DNA of 64,000 nt from the NCBI RefSeq assembly GCF_018141445.1, contig NZ_CP058649.1:62001-126000 (forward strand). The letters are read 5' to 3'. This DNA comes from Vallitalea pronyensis (GTDB lineage: Bacteria; Bacillota; Clostridia; Lachnospirales; Vallitaleaceae). A program made the position numbers and the translations under genes. Within the stretch, counting starts at the first letter, position 1; every line of letters begins with the position of its first letter. Positions 7,782 through 17,202 of this stretch are shown one piece after another. The notes below the pieces were generated by a model. The model saw only the letters and a program-made list of their open reading frames with translations. It had not been told where the DNA came from and ran no database searches.

Positions 7782-10514
7782 CTATGTCAACAAAATTTTA
7801 TTATAGTTAACATCCATCTTATCCAGTAGTTTTCCTTCACGCTCATGACAAGTTAAGACAATAATCTGTCGGTCCAACTGTGCCAGTAATTGAAGGGCTT
7901 TTTCTAATCGGTCGTCATCATACTGGGTGAAACAATCATCTAGTATAAGGGGTAGGGTCTCACCTTCTCTAATGACATCAATGATGCTTAACCTTAGAGC
8001 AAAGTACATCTGATCCACTGTTCCCTTGCTCAATTTCTCAATAGCCGTTAATTGCAATTGATTGGGTTCGTAGGTTAATACATCCATATTCGGGTTAATC
8101 TTAATGTCTGAATACTTCTGGTCCGTAATCTGACCTACTATTTTAGACACTTTTTCATTTAATTTTGGCGCAAAATTGTTTTGAATATCTCTTGATATAT
8201 TTTCGATGACTTCCTTTGCCATGGTTAGCGCTTTTATTTTATTATCGTACTTATCACGCTGTTGCTTCATTTGGTCTATGTCTTCTTCAATGTCCACTAG
8301 GGGCCTCACTTCTTTTTCCAGGTTAACAATTTTACTTTCATAGCCACTGATTTCTTTATTAACCTTAAGGATCTTATCCACTAATTCTTTTTGCTCTTGC
8401 TCCAGCTCTTCTTTTGTCTTTTTTATTTGTGGAGGCTGCTCATGGGATTGAGCTAAGGTTGCCCCTAACTCTTCAAGAGAGGTTGTCCCTATTAACTGAT
8501 GGTACATGGCTTCTTTATAGGTAAGGTCTTGCTGGAGTTGATTATAGAGCATCTTCTTTTCTTTTACCCTTGCAAAATCTTCTTCCGTCCCAGCTTCATA
8601 CTTAGACCCAATATGCTTAATTTTTTCATCCAAAGTATCCATCACACACTTCATTTCCTCTATTTTCTTATCAATACTCGTCCGTTCTTCTTCTTTTATA
8701 GGAATGCTTTTTTGCAGTTGCTTATAATCTTCATAGCGCTCTTTCACATGCAGGATATGGTCTTTACTTATTTCCTCCAAATTCAAAAATAAGGCTATCC
8801 AATGCTGTAAATGCTGTTGTTGTTCAAGGTTGCTCTCCTCTAATGCGTTCTTGTTGGTAATTAAGGTGTCATACCGTTTTTTTTGCTCTTCATACCGCAT
8901 GTTTTGATAGGCTTGCTGCTCTTTTAATTGTCTTAAATCTTCTAAGTGTGTACAGCCATTCTTCTTAAGTAGTATGTCTTGTTTCATGGTAATGTCTTGA
9001 ATGATTTTTTGTTGGTCTGCTTCCTCTTGTTTAAGTCCGTTTAAAGTTGTTTCTAACCTCTTGAGGTGTTGATTTTCTTTTTTGTTAAGAAGCAATAGTA
9101 CCAAAACGCCTAAGCCAAAGAGTGCACCTAAGGCTGTTATAACCCATTGTGTCATCATAAACCCTGTACCTAATGCTACAATACAGCCTATACCGCCCAT
9201 GAACATCCATTTTTTATTTTTCGAAACTTTTCTAGCCTGTTGGTGATAACGCTCTTCTTCTAGAGCTAAGGCAGGATGAGGATGTTGCTTATAGTGTTTT
9301 TCATTTTCCAGCTGCTCATAAGCTTTGATATCTTCTATGAGCTGATGACCATCAACTTTCTCCAATGTATCTGGTTTAATGGCTTTTAGTTCCTGTTCAA
9401 GGCCTTCATATTCTTTTTTTCTTGATACATAGATATGATAGGTAGATACAATTTCCTCTAACTCAGATAAGTCACTAGGGTGTTTATCTAAAAACTTTAA
9501 ATGATCGTACTGAGTATATAGCCTCTCTAGAGCTGCCATTACAGTGGAACGCTCAGCTATTAATTCTTCTTGCCTTAATTGATTGACCTGTAATGTATGC
9601 ACGGCTTTCAGGGCTTGATCAATTTCCTGTAGATCTACCCCCTCATAAGTCTTATAGGTTTCAACAGCTTCTTTCTTCAGTATAATGGCTTCTTGCATGG
9701 CCTTTGCTTGGGCATACTGTTTCTGCAATTTTTCAAGATTAATAAGGTCTAGATTCTCCTCATTCTGGGCTTTGGTGGCTTCCAACGTCTTTAATGCTTC
9801 TTTACTGGCTAAGAGGGCTTCTTGTTGTGCCATGACTTGCTGCCATACCTTAGCTGCCTTGTCTTTTTCTTCTTTTAATGCTTTAAGCTTCTCAACGAGT
9901 TTTCCATAGGGGCTTGTTTTTTTTCGATTGGCTGTTCCAATCTCTCCTAGCTTACTATCTAATTGATTCATAGCATTTTTGACGGATATTTCATCATCTT
10001 TGCTTTCACCTAGATTAATGAGCCTGTCTTTGACCTCTTTTACCAGACCTTCACCGGTCTTACTGCTTAATTGCCCAATACTGATGGTATTATTGAAGGT
10101 TGATTTATTGATGCCAAGATGTTTCCATGCAGGCTGATGCAGCTTTATGACTTTATCATAATCAAAGGTTTCCGTTATATTTTCTCCTGTTTGATTATCA
10201 AACATCTCAATCCCATCGTGACGTTTCATGAAATTTCGCTCCATGCGGTATTCTCTACCACCATGGGTATAGACTAAAATGCCCTTATACTGATTGCTGT
10301 TCTCCCAAGGCAGATACTGATCATAATCATCCTCATACTGCTTATTCTTTGTATGGGATTTGTAGAAGCCATAAAACATACCTTCGATGAATTTATGAAA
10401 GGTTGATTTACCTGCTTCATTAGGTCCATAGAGCAGGTTAATACCTTTGTCTAATGTTAACACTTGATTTTGATATTTTCCAAAACTGATTAGATGTGCT
10501 TTTTTAATATGCAC
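7782..10514 (-). CDS. YhaN-like SMC/Rad50-type ATPase
   Basis: 910 aa. Walker A GPNEAGKST at residues 30-38, long heptad-rich coiled coils (about 180-430 and 500-780), and a C-terminal ABC-type signature region (LSKGTVDQMYFALRLSI) with Walker B LPLILDDCF. Two adjacent hydrophobic segments (about 435-475) interrupt the coiled coil, a trait of Bacillus YhaN that separates it from soluble SbcC. It starts with GTG inside the end of the yhaO-like gene (11-bp overlap), so the two are translationally coupled. Family role: with the YhaO nuclease it forms an Mre11-Rad50-like complex acting on DNA ends; the membrane hairpin suggests membrane-associated action (inference). Confidence 0.9.
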   Translation of the reverse strand: MHIKKAHLISFGKYQNQVLTLDKGINLLYGPNEAGKSTFHKFIEGMFYGFYKSHTKNKQYEDDYDQYLPWENSNQYKGILVYTHGGREYRMERNFMKRHDGIEMFDNQTGENITETFDYDKVIKLHQPAWKHLGINKSTFNNTISIGQLSSKTGEGLVKEVKDRLINLGESKDDEISVKNAMNQLDSKLGEIGTANRKKTSPYGKLVEKLKALKEEKDKAAKVWQQVMAQQEALLASKEALKTLEATKAQNEENLDLINLEKLQKQYAQAKAMQEAIILKKEAVETYKTYEGVDLQEIDQALKAVHTLQVNQLRQEELIAERSTVMAALERLYTQYDHLKFLDKHPSDLSELEEIVSTYHIYVSRKKEYEGLEQELKAIKPDTLEKVDGHQLIEDIKAYEQLENEKHYKQHPHPALALEEERYHQQARKVSKNKKWMFMGGIGCIVALGTGFMMTQWVITALGALFGLGVLVLLLLNKKENQHLKRLETTLNGLKQEEADQQKIIQDITMKQDILLKKNGCTHLEDLRQLKEQQAYQNMRYEEQKKRYDTLITNKNALEESNLEQQQHLQHWIALFLNLEEISKDHILHVKERYEDYKQLQKSIPIKEEERTSIDKKIEEMKCVMDTLDEKIKHIGSKYEAGTEEDFARVKEKKMLYNQLQQDLTYKEAMYHQLIGTTSLEELGATLAQSHEQPPQIKKTKEELEQEQKELVDKILKVNKEISGYESKIVNLEKEVRPLVDIEEDIDQMKQQRDKYDNKIKALTMAKEVIENISRDIQNNFAPKLNEKVSKIVGQITDQKYSDIKINPNMDVLTYEPNQLQLTAIEKLSKGTVDQMYFALRLSIIDVIREGETLPLILDDCFTQYDDDRLEKALQLLAQLDRQIIVLTCHEREGKLLDKMDVNYNKILLT

Positions 10515-11604
10515 GCGCTTTCACCTTCTCACTCAATAACGCTTGGACACCTTCATACAATGCTTGTCGATTAATCTCATCGTTTAAATCTTGTTCTTGC
10601 ATATAAGCGATAAATTTGCCTATAACATTTCCTTCATTGTCTTGGCGCAATCTTGTTAAGTCATAATTGGGTTGTGTTTCATCGTAGATTTCTGCATAGG
10701 TTATAACCTCTTCTATACGCTCTTTGATGTACGTTTTATCTAATAATTGATCTTTATCCCGTAACCCCTTAAAATACAAGCGATACATGTTATCAGCAGA
10801 GCAATCAGCCAAGGCATGCAATGCTTTTGTGATCATGTCTTCTAGGGTCATTTGATGGTCTATGTCTATGGTTAGTGCCATGAATTCCCGCTTGGCAAAA
10901 GGAACAAAGCGAACATCCAACAACCCTTTTTCCATGGTTCCTTCTATAAACCCGTGCTGGCCTGTTTCGCTAAAATCCAAAGGCTCAGGACTTCCTGGAT
11001 AAGCCATATTATGGGCAATAAAATCATGTTTATGAATGTGTCCCAAAGCAATGTAGTCAAACCCTTTTTGAAGGATATGTTCCTTATCTATGGGCAGATA
11101 TTCCGATTTTTGATAGACATCGCCGTGGGCTAATAAAATATTCATACGCTCTGGGTCTTCAATGGCTAGATCCCGTAACATTCTCTCTTTTATGGTTTTC
11201 TTGTTCCAGCTCAGTCCATAGATATCCACATTTAATTCGTCAAAAGATATTTTATCCACATGTGTATCCATGATATACACATTGGTGGCTATATCCATCA
11301 TGCTGTATTTTGATTGGTTGTTCATGATGGGGTCATGGTTACCAGCTATGATCATCACCTTGGTAGGGGCAATCTTTTGGAGTTGTCCACTTATCTCTTT
11401 TAAGTCCCCCATGGTGACATAATCGTCTTCAAATAAATCCCCACTAATAAAAAGAAAGTCCACTTCTGTTTCCATGGCTCGATGTAGTATTCTATAAAAA
11501 GTCTCTTTTATCTCATAGCGTCTCTTCTTAGCAAAAGTACTTCCAAAACTAGCTTGCTTAAATTCCATACCAATATGGACATCACCAGTATGTATAAACC
11601 GCAT
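10504..11604 (-). CDS. YhaO-like/SbcD-type metallophosphoesterase (DNA exonuclease)
   Basis: 366 aa. All calcineurin-like metal-binding motifs are present in order: GDVHIG (7-12), SGDLFEDD (about 55), AGNHDP (about 92), AHGD (about 159) and GHIHKHD (about 191). Start ATG follows AAAGGAGG. These motifs define Mre11/SbcD/YhaO nucleases, which use two Mn ions to cut DNA ends. The overlap with the downstream YhaN-like ATPase supports a two-subunit repair complex. The C-terminal 130 residues are the family's capping/partner-binding region. Confidence 0.92.
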   Translation of the reverse strand: MRFIHTGDVHIGMEFKQASFGSTFAKKRRYEIKETFYRILHRAMETEVDFLFISGDLFEDDYVTMGDLKEISGQLQKIAPTKVMIIAGNHDPIMNNQSKYSMMDIATNVYIMDTHVDKISFDELNVDIYGLSWNKKTIKERMLRDLAIEDPERMNILLAHGDVYQKSEYLPIDKEHILQKGFDYIALGHIHKHDFIAHNMAYPGSPEPLDFSETGQHGFIEGTMEKGLLDVRFVPFAKREFMALTIDIDHQMTLEDMITKALHALADCSADNMYRLYFKGLRDKDQLLDKTYIKERIEEVITYAEIYDETQPNYDLTRLRQDNEGNVIGKFIAYMQEQDLNDEINRQALYEGVQALLSEKVKARAY

Positions 11605-11727
11605 GGCAATGGCCTCCTTTCGAACATATATTCTTATTCTATCAGAAAAGCTTGATTTAGAAAAGGATAAGTCACTTGGTTACATAAAAGATTTAGGCGT
11701 ATAGCCATGCTAGACTCCATATGCAAC

Positions 11728-11750
11728 AAAAAAAGCATGCCTAAGCACAC
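11728..11750 (-). terminator. Terminator immediately after phosphofructokinase stop codon
   Basis: Minus strand GTGTGC-TTAG-GCATGC followed by a run of T. The same hairpin with nearly the same sequence (GTATGC-TTAG-GCATGC and a long T-run) occurs at 19258-19284. Confidence 0.8.
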
Positions 11751-12824
11751 TTATTCACCAAAACTGACGCCGATTAATTTACCTGTCTGAATTAAAACAT
11801 TTTCCTCATCCACTAATTTAAGCTTTCCTGCTACCTCACCAAGGGGTGTGGCTTTTATGTCATTATTGACAATGGATATTGCATTGCCGTAATTTTCTTC
11901 CTTAATGAGTTTAGCTGCATAGGCACCTAACTTGGTTGCTAATACCCGATCGTAGGGTGAAGGTGAGCCACCTCGCTGTTGATGCCCTGGTACGGTTACT
12001 CTGGTCTCTAATCCTAATTTATCTCTAATTTCGTCAGCCAAACAATAGGACACAGATGGACATTTTAATTTCTCCCGTTCTCGCTTAACTTGCTTGCGCT
12101 TCATGTGAAATTCTTTTTGACTTAAAGCGCCCTCAGCTATGGCTAATATGGAAAAATTCTTGGTTTGATGACGTATACGTAGTGCTTCTAAGACCTTGTC
12201 TGTATGATAGGGTATCTCCGGTATGAGAATCACATCTGCACCACCTGCTATGCCTGCATGGAGGGTTAACCAACCGGCCTTATGCCCCATTAATTCTACA
12301 AGCATCACCCGGTCGTGAGAATCTGCTGTGGTATGAATACGGTCTATCACATCTGTTGCTATATTCACAGCACTATGAAAACCAAAGCTCTCGTCCGTTC
12401 CCCATATATCATTATCAATGGTCTTAGGCAAAGCAATGACTTGAAGACCTTCTTCCCTTAAGAGATTGGCATTCTTATGGGTACCATTACCTCCAAGAAC
12501 CACTAAACAATCAAGGTTCAGTTTCTTATAAGTCTCACGCATCTTCTGTACCTTATCAATACCATCCTCTTCAATCTTTCGCATTTTTTTAAAGGGTGTG
12601 CGGGACGTACCAAGAATGGTGCCGCCGCGAATGAGAATACCAGAAAAATCCTTTGGTGTCATGGTCTGATATTGGCCATGGATTAAGCCTTTAAAGCCGT
12701 CTTTTATACCGATAATGGTACAATCAAACATACCATAAGATGCTTTGGCAACGCCCCGTATGGCTGCATTTAAACCTGGGCAATCCCCACCGCTGGTCAA
12801 GAGACCAATTCTTTTCTTCACCAT
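11751..12824 (-). CDS. 6-phosphofructokinase (PKTIDND/GGNGT subfamily)
   Basis: About 357 aa. TSGGDCPGLNA at the N-terminus binds nucleotide or pyrophosphate; GTSRTPF, PKTIDND, MGHKAGW and QRGGSPSPYDR are phosphofructokinase active-site motifs. It phosphorylates fructose-6-phosphate in glycolysis. Two features are unlike E. coli PfkA: the metal-binding GGDGS loop is GGNGT here (Asp to Asn), and PGTIDND is PKTIDND, a change seen in pyrophosphate-dependent enzymes. Phosphoryl donor is therefore uncertain. The start lies in GTG-ATG-ATG-GTG directly after AAGGAG; the second ATG is taken. It is last in an operon with a membrane protein 17 bp upstream. Confidence 0.9.
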   Translation of the reverse strand: MVKKRIGLLTSGGDCPGLNAAIRGVAKASYGMFDCTIIGIKDGFKGLIHGQYQTMTPKDFSGILIRGGTILGTSRTPFKKMRKIEEDGIDKVQKMRETYKKLNLDCLVVLGGNGTHKNANLLREEGLQVIALPKTIDNDIWGTDESFGFHSAVNIATDVIDRIHTTADSHDRVMLVELMGHKAGWLTLHAGIAGGADVILIPEIPYHTDKVLEALRIRHQTKNFSILAIAEGALSQKEFHMKRKQVKREREKLKCPSVSYCLADEIRDKLGLETRVTVPGHQQRGGSPSPYDRVLATKLGAYAAKLIKEENYGNAISIVNNDIKATPLGEVAGKLKLVDEENVLIQTGKLIGVSFGE

Positions 12825-12841
12825 CATCACTCCTTAACTCC

Positions 12842-13360
12842 TTATCGATTCCATTTGAAATAAGGTTTAATTTTGCGCATATAGACAACCATGAAATAAC
12901 CAAAACAATAATCATATGCAAAGAAAAATATTTGTGCTAGAGGAATAATCCACCATACATTTGGAATAGGAACAATGGCACGCATAGCAACATAGTAAAT
13001 GACCAAAAGTATGTTGAATAGGATACCTTTTATCAGTAATTCAATAGCCATGGACACATGTTTTTTATGTGTAAAATTTTCAATGACGTATTTTGCAATA
13101 CTGTAAAAGCCAAAAAATCCTATGTAGGTTAAAATCTGAATTTTGTCTCCAGCTAAAATAAAAGCCAGCAAGCTCGATGCAATATAAAAACTAATACCAC
13201 CTTTTAGATTAGTTTCTACAATAACAACACCTATCATTAATGCAGCTAATGCATAGATGACTAAGGTATTGGCTGGAAATACCATACTTAACAATAGCAC
13301 AATCTGATTCATGGCTAATAAGACGCCGAGATAAGCCAGTTGTTTTGTTTTTAACAGCAT
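12842..13360 (-). CDS. Small integral membrane protein
   Basis: 172 aa from ATG 13360, which follows TAGGAGG by 12 nt; an in-frame ATG at 13384 lies before that ribosome binding site and inside the DnaJ gene. Five or so hydrophobic segments fill most of the length, with a basic C-terminus. The size and topology resemble ECF-transporter S components or other Clostridial membrane proteins, but no signature was recognised. Overlap with the upstream DnaJ gene indicates translational coupling and a shared function with the DUF5685-DnaJ pair. Confidence 0.75.
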   Translation of the reverse strand: MLLKTKQLAYLGVLLAMNQIVLLLSMVFPANTLVIYALAALMIGVVIVETNLKGGISFYIASSLLAFILAGDKIQILTYIGFFGFYSIAKYVIENFTHKKHVSMAIELLIKGILFNILLVIYYVAMRAIVPIPNVWWIIPLAQIFFFAYDYCFGYFMVVYMRKIKPYFKWNR

Positions 13361-13977
13361 GAAATTAAATCGCCTCCTAAGCATTCACATAGGCAATCGG
13401 CACAGATTAATTGCGTACAGCACCCACATGTGTCATTACCACCTGCGCCACCTCGATTATATTGATACGCTCTTGATTGATACCCGCTTTGTACATTCTG
13501 AAGTCTTGTCAGGTGATTGCGATATTCCATATTATTAGGCTCCATGTTAACGGCTGTTCTGGCGTATTCAAAGCCTTGGTTGGTATAGCCTGTTCCAACT
13601 AGACAAACACTCATGAGATAATACCATTCTCCACTCTTGGTGGACATACCATTTAACATCCGAATAGCATCTTGAAAACGTCTGACTTGAATATAACTCC
13701 TTACGCTTGTAAACTCAGATGATGAAGATGATGATGAGTAACGGCTATTGTCATTATAATTATAACTGGAACTACCGCCAAAACTGTCATTGGCACCATT
13801 CATTAATGTGTCATAAGCTTCTTTTACTTCTCTGAATTTCTCTTCTGCCAAATCATTCAGTGGATTATCTGAATAGCGATCAGGATGGTATTTTTTAGCC
13901 AGCTCCCGATAGGCTTTTTTAATGTCATCTTTACTGGCATTACGGTCAATGCCTAATACTTCATAAGGATCTCTCAT
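13351..13977 (-). CDS. J-domain (DnaJ-like) protein with Cys-rich tail
   Basis: 208 aa. Residues 1-60 form a J domain (DPYEVLGI...KYHPDRY, with the HPD motif that stimulates DnaK ATPase). A Ser-rich linker (about 70-90) is followed by a TPR-like helical section (about 90-160). The end is unusual: eight cysteines in the last 30 residues ([19 protein letters not shown]...CC), which could bind a metal or anchor to a membrane by acylation. It lacks the G/F and zinc-finger parts of true DnaJ. It overlaps the DUF5685 gene by 4 bp (ATGA) and the membrane-protein gene by 10 bp. Confidence 0.88.
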   Translation of the reverse strand: MRDPYEVLGIDRNASKDDIKKAYRELAKKYHPDRYSDNPLNDLAEEKFREVKEAYDTLMNGANDSFGGSSSYNYNDNSRYSSSSSSSEFTSVRSYIQVRRFQDAIRMLNGMSTKSGEWYYLMSVCLVGTGYTNQGFEYARTAVNMEPNNMEYRNHLTRLQNVQSGYQSRAYQYNRGGAGGNDTCGCCTQLICADCLCECLGGDLISCC

Positions 13978-14840
13978 GTCATTTTCCTCCTAGTATTCTG
14001 CGTTTTAGCTTTGCACTGTTTGCAATTGTCTTTATCTAAAATGCTTCTCATTTTATTTTTCATACCCGAGTAGATGATATTATCCAAAATGGTTTTTTCA
14101 TGAATCAAGGGTAATTTTTCTATTTCATGATCTAAAAAGGATACATTTAATTGAAGCAAATGCTCTGCATAACCTTTCACATCATCTGTTTCACATAACA
14201 AAAAGGGATTATAGCTCTTATTTTTCTTATCCCTTTCCAGATCATCATAAGCGTCTAATATATAGATGTATTTGCCCATATATAACCCAATATTATGAAG
14301 ATAGGTTTTCCAGTTATCGTCTTTATATACCAGTAATTCACCCATAAGACGGCCGAAAACAGACGCCACTTTTTCCACATCGTTGCACTTTTCTTTTTCT
14401 AAAGCCTCTAAGGTTTCTAAGGATTCAATGATGACCTTATTTTTATGAGGGTACCGTTTACTGGCTTTTTTATAGGCCCTCTTTAGAGGTGCCATGGCCA
14501 GTAGACTTTTGATGGAATGCTCATCTTTCCAATTATCTTTTAGATTATTATAAGCTAATAATACGTTGATGGCGGCAGCATATTGGCTGACTTCATTTTC
14601 GATGATGAGTTGCTTATTTTGTGGATGTGCAATGCACCGACTTTGTTTACAATGACTTTCTGGTTCATATAACGAGGTCAATATGAGAATAAGATATGTC
14701 ATATCGTAATTAAGGGTAAGTCTGCTCAACTGACCATAATTCTTTTTTAAAGCCATACAAAGCCCACAGTAATACCCCTTATAGGTCATATATTCTCTAA
14801 CTTTTAGTTCCATTTTATCTATCTGTACGTAACCAAACAT
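13974..14840 (-). CDS. DUF5685 family protein
   Basis: About 288 aa, starting at ATG 14840 (MFGYVQI) with GAGAGGA upstream; a TTG 15 nt earlier is less likely. The N-terminus MFGYV...[11 protein letters not shown]...[14 protein letters not shown] is the recognisable DUF5685 pattern. Cysteines occur as CGLC, C-x-C-like (CKQSRC) and C-terminal CKQC, suggesting metal binding. The family function is unknown. It is first in the operon DUF5685 - DnaJ - membrane protein - phosphofructokinase, and the DnaJ partner suggests a protein-quality or maturation role (inference). Confidence 0.82.
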   Translation of the reverse strand: MFGYVQIDKMELKVREYMTYKGYYCGLCMALKKNYGQLSRLTLNYDMTYLILILTSLYEPESHCKQSRCIAHPQNKQLIIENEVSQYAAAINVLLAYNNLKDNWKDEHSIKSLLAMAPLKRAYKKASKRYPHKNKVIIESLETLEALEKEKCNDVEKVASVFGRLMGELLVYKDDNWKTYLHNIGLYMGKYIYILDAYDDLERDKKNKSYNPFLLCETDDVKGYAEHLLQLNVSFLDHEIEKLPLIHEKTILDNIIYSGMKNKMRSILDKDNCKQCKAKTQNTRRKMT

Positions 14841-15310
14841 GCTATGTCCTCTCAAATTTGTATAATTTTACCGTTTTTAACGTTTATTGGTATAATATAC
14901 TTAAGTTTTTGTTCATACTATCCGATATAAGAATCGTATAAGAAAAGTATTTCTTAGATAATAAAAAAGCATACCAAGCATAAGCTAAGGTATAAATCTT
15001 TTCTATATTATCTCAACAGTATAAGTATATAGGAAATCCAGTAAAACCACAACACCGCAAATGTGAATTTTTTGTGTACATTTTCTTTGTATTCTTATCA
15101 AGGAATAGTTCTAATATAAAACACATAAATATGACACGCTATATCAAAAAGTATATATTTAGAACATCATACTCTATAATATCTCTTTTAGTATCTACAA
15201 AAAAAATTTTTTTTACCCTAGATATAACATATTTTTAGGGCTAAATCGCTAGTATACTAACTTTAAATATAGCAAAATTTCACTATTATAGTTTTTAATG
15301 AAATTATCCC
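14841..15310. other. Gene-free region between divergent operons, with hairpin at 14967-14994
   Basis: No ORF of note. On the minus strand ATACC...GGTAT with inner AGC/GCT pairs is followed by GCTTTTTTAT, which looks like a weak terminator upstream of the DUF5685 operon; it might attenuate a long leader. The remainder is very AT-rich. Confidence 0.4.
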
Positions 15311-15338
15311 TTGCTTTTTTCTCCAATTATTGTAAAAT
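15311..15338 (+). promoter_or_regulatory. Promoter of GntR-family regulator
   Basis: TTGCTT (15311-15316), 16-bp spacer, TAAAAT (15333-15338), lying 58 bp before the ATG. Reasonable sigma-A match. Confidence 0.55.
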
Positions 15339-15395
15339 AGGTGTTGTAGCAGATAAACCTTATACTAAAAATATAATAAAGTAGGGTGATGAATT

Positions 15396-16154
15396 ATGGC
15401 AAGTATTGATAGCTTCAAAAAATATACCGTTAATAAATCAACTCCTATTCCTTTATATTTCCAATTTAAAAATATTTTGATTGAAATGATGAAGGATGAC
15501 GTGTTAAAACCAGGAGATATGATCCCCACGGAGTTTGAGTTATGTGAAATTTATGGTATAAGCAGAACTACTATTAGACAAGCCTTAACAGAATTAGTTA
15601 ACGAAGGCAAGTTCTATCGTGTAAAGGGTAGAGGTACTTTCGTTGCTCAGACAAAGATTAAACACGATTTTACCAAAAAAGTGAAAAGCTTTAAAGATGA
15701 AATGTCAAACCATGGCTATACCCCTAGTACTAAGGTTTTAGAATTCAAGGTAGTCCCCGCTACCCCAGAAGTTTCATCTGCTTTAGGTCTATCACCAAAT
15801 GCAGACGTTATTTACTTAAAGAGACTTTTATCGGTTAATGATGAACCCATTAAAATCTCTCAAACCTATTTACCTTATTCATTTTGTAAACAAATACTTG
15901 ATTACGACATGCACGAACACTCACTATACAGCATACTATCTGGCAACATTAACACAAAAGTGTATAAGGTATTAAAAGACATGGAAGCCGTTGTTCCTAC
16001 CAAGGAAGATTGCGAATTACTTAGTATTAACAAAACAACTGCTATTCAGTTATTCCATGTAAAAGGGTTTAATAAGTTTGAAACCCCTGTTGAATACACG
16101 ATCTCTCGGTATAGAGGTGATAAAAACGTATTCCAAGTGGAACAATTTGTATAG
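15396..16154 (+). CDS. GntR/HutC-family transcriptional regulator (UTRA domain)
   Basis: 252 aa. Residues 15-85 form a winged helix of the GntR type (PIPLYFQFKNIL, PGDMIPTEFELCEIYGISRTTIRQAL, KGRGTFVA). Residues 95-250 form a UTRA effector domain (ISQTYLPYSFC, YTISRYRGD near the end). The HutC/YvoA (NagR) subgroup usually senses sugar phosphates, amino sugars or similar small molecules and represses adjacent uptake genes. No such genes are adjacent here, so its targets lie elsewhere or it regulates itself. It is one of few plus-strand genes. Confidence 0.92.
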   Translation: MASIDSFKKYTVNKSTPIPLYFQFKNILIEMMKDDVLKPGDMIPTEFELCEIYGISRTTIRQALTELVNEGKFYRVKGRGTFVAQTKIKHDFTKKVKSFKDEMSNHGYTPSTKVLEFKVVPATPEVSSALGLSPNADVIYLKRLLSVNDEPIKISQTYLPYSFCKQILDYDMHEHSLYSILSGNINTKVYKVLKDMEAVVPTKEDCELLSINKTTAIQLFHVKGFNKFETPVEYTISRYRGDKNVFQVEQFV

Positions 16155-16180
16155 AAAGAAAGCATAAGGTTTACACATAA

Positions 16181-16212
16181 ATAGCCTCAGGTTTATCCTG
16201 AGGCTATCCTTC
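16181..16212 (+). terminator. Terminator after GntR regulator
   Basis: Perfect 11-bp stem ATAGCCTCAGG / CCTGAGGCTAT with a 5-nt loop, followed by CCTTCT. It may act in both directions. Confidence 0.75.
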
Positions 16213-16309
16213 TGTTACATGGATTCTTCCATACAACTCTATTTTATCTTCTCATATACCCCGACCGATTGAACGTACAGTTAATATTCTAACCTCTACA
16301 ATCTATTGA

Positions 16310-17092
16310 CTAGATATCCGATACAGGTGTATGCCCTGTCATCCAGTTTAATTCACTATCCATAACAAACTGACTTGCATTAAAACCACTTTCATCCCAT
16401 TCAGTGAAATCTCGTATGCATTCATAAAATCCATCAATGGTTTCTTGATTCTTATGGGTTAGCAGCTCATCAATAAGCGCCATGATGTTCTCAGGCTTCT
16501 CTTTCACCTCATTCAGAATTCTTAAAAACCATTTATGGTAGGGATATAGCACTTCATTATAAGCAAGAATAAGTCGTCCCCCAAATAATATCAAATTGGA
16601 CACCGCATGGTTCAAGAGGTATGCATTATCGTGCTTGAAGGCTTCATAACTGTACCATCGCCAAGCTTCAAATTGTGCATAAAACCTCTTGATATTACTT
16701 TCCTTTTTCTCCACAGGATATTGGGTAATCTTTTGTATTAATCCTTGCAGATTTTTAATTTTAGAATAGAGAATAACCGCACCATCAAAAGCAAATCGAG
16801 CCGGTTCACTTCCCATCTCAGCAACTTTCTCCATAAAACTCACACTGATGTATTTCCCATCCACATAACCATCATCGTATGTACATATATCATTATTCCA
16901 ATAGGTCACTTCCCCTCGTTCAACCTTTTGCTTATAGTCTGCTTCAGTGGTTATAATCATGATATCCACATCAGACTCTGGGGTCTCAAAGCCATGAGCA
17001 ATGGAACCTGTTAACAATATACCTAAAATGTCCTCGTTGGTTTTTAAATGCTCCAACATCTTTTTTACGGTTTCTTCATGATGTTTATACAT
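16310..17092 (-). CDS. Nucleotidyltransferase-domain protein (MNT/NTP_transf_2 type)
   Basis: 260 aa. The N-terminal signature LLTGSIAHGFETPESDVDIMII (GS-x-x-x-G then SDVD) is the metal- and nucleotide-binding core of pol-beta-type nucleotidyltransferases. The C-terminal half is helical (FYAQFEAWRWYSYEAF...), as in aminoglycoside or tRNA-like transferases. The ATG is preceded by AGGAGGT. The acceptor substrate is unknown. It is monocistronic with a 16-bp palindrome just upstream. Confidence 0.85.
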   Translation of the reverse strand: MYKHHEETVKKMLEHLKTNEDILGILLTGSIAHGFETPESDVDIMIITTEADYKQKVERGEVTYWNNDICTYDDGYVDGKYISVSFMEKVAEMGSEPARFAFDGAVILYSKIKNLQGLIQKITQYPVEKKESNIKRFYAQFEAWRWYSYEAFKHDNAYLLNHAVSNLILFGGRLILAYNEVLYPYHKWFLRILNEVKEKPENIMALIDELLTHKNQETIDGFYECIRDFTEWDESGFNASQFVMDSELNWMTGHTPVSDI

Positions 17093-17121
17093 AATACCTG
17101 ACCTCCTATGTACTTATGACA

Positions 17122-17137
17122 TTATCTTATAAGATAA
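17122..17137. promoter_or_regulatory. Perfect 16-bp palindrome upstream of nucleotidyltransferase gene
   Basis: TTATCTTATAAGATAA lies 30-45 bp upstream of the start codon, where an operator overlapping the promoter would sit. No repressor gene is adjacent. Confidence 0.4.
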
Positions 17138-17202
17138 ATACATAGGATTCAAGTATAAATCCAAAGAATTGAATTAATTTGCTCTAAAAGTCCATATAGG
17201 TA

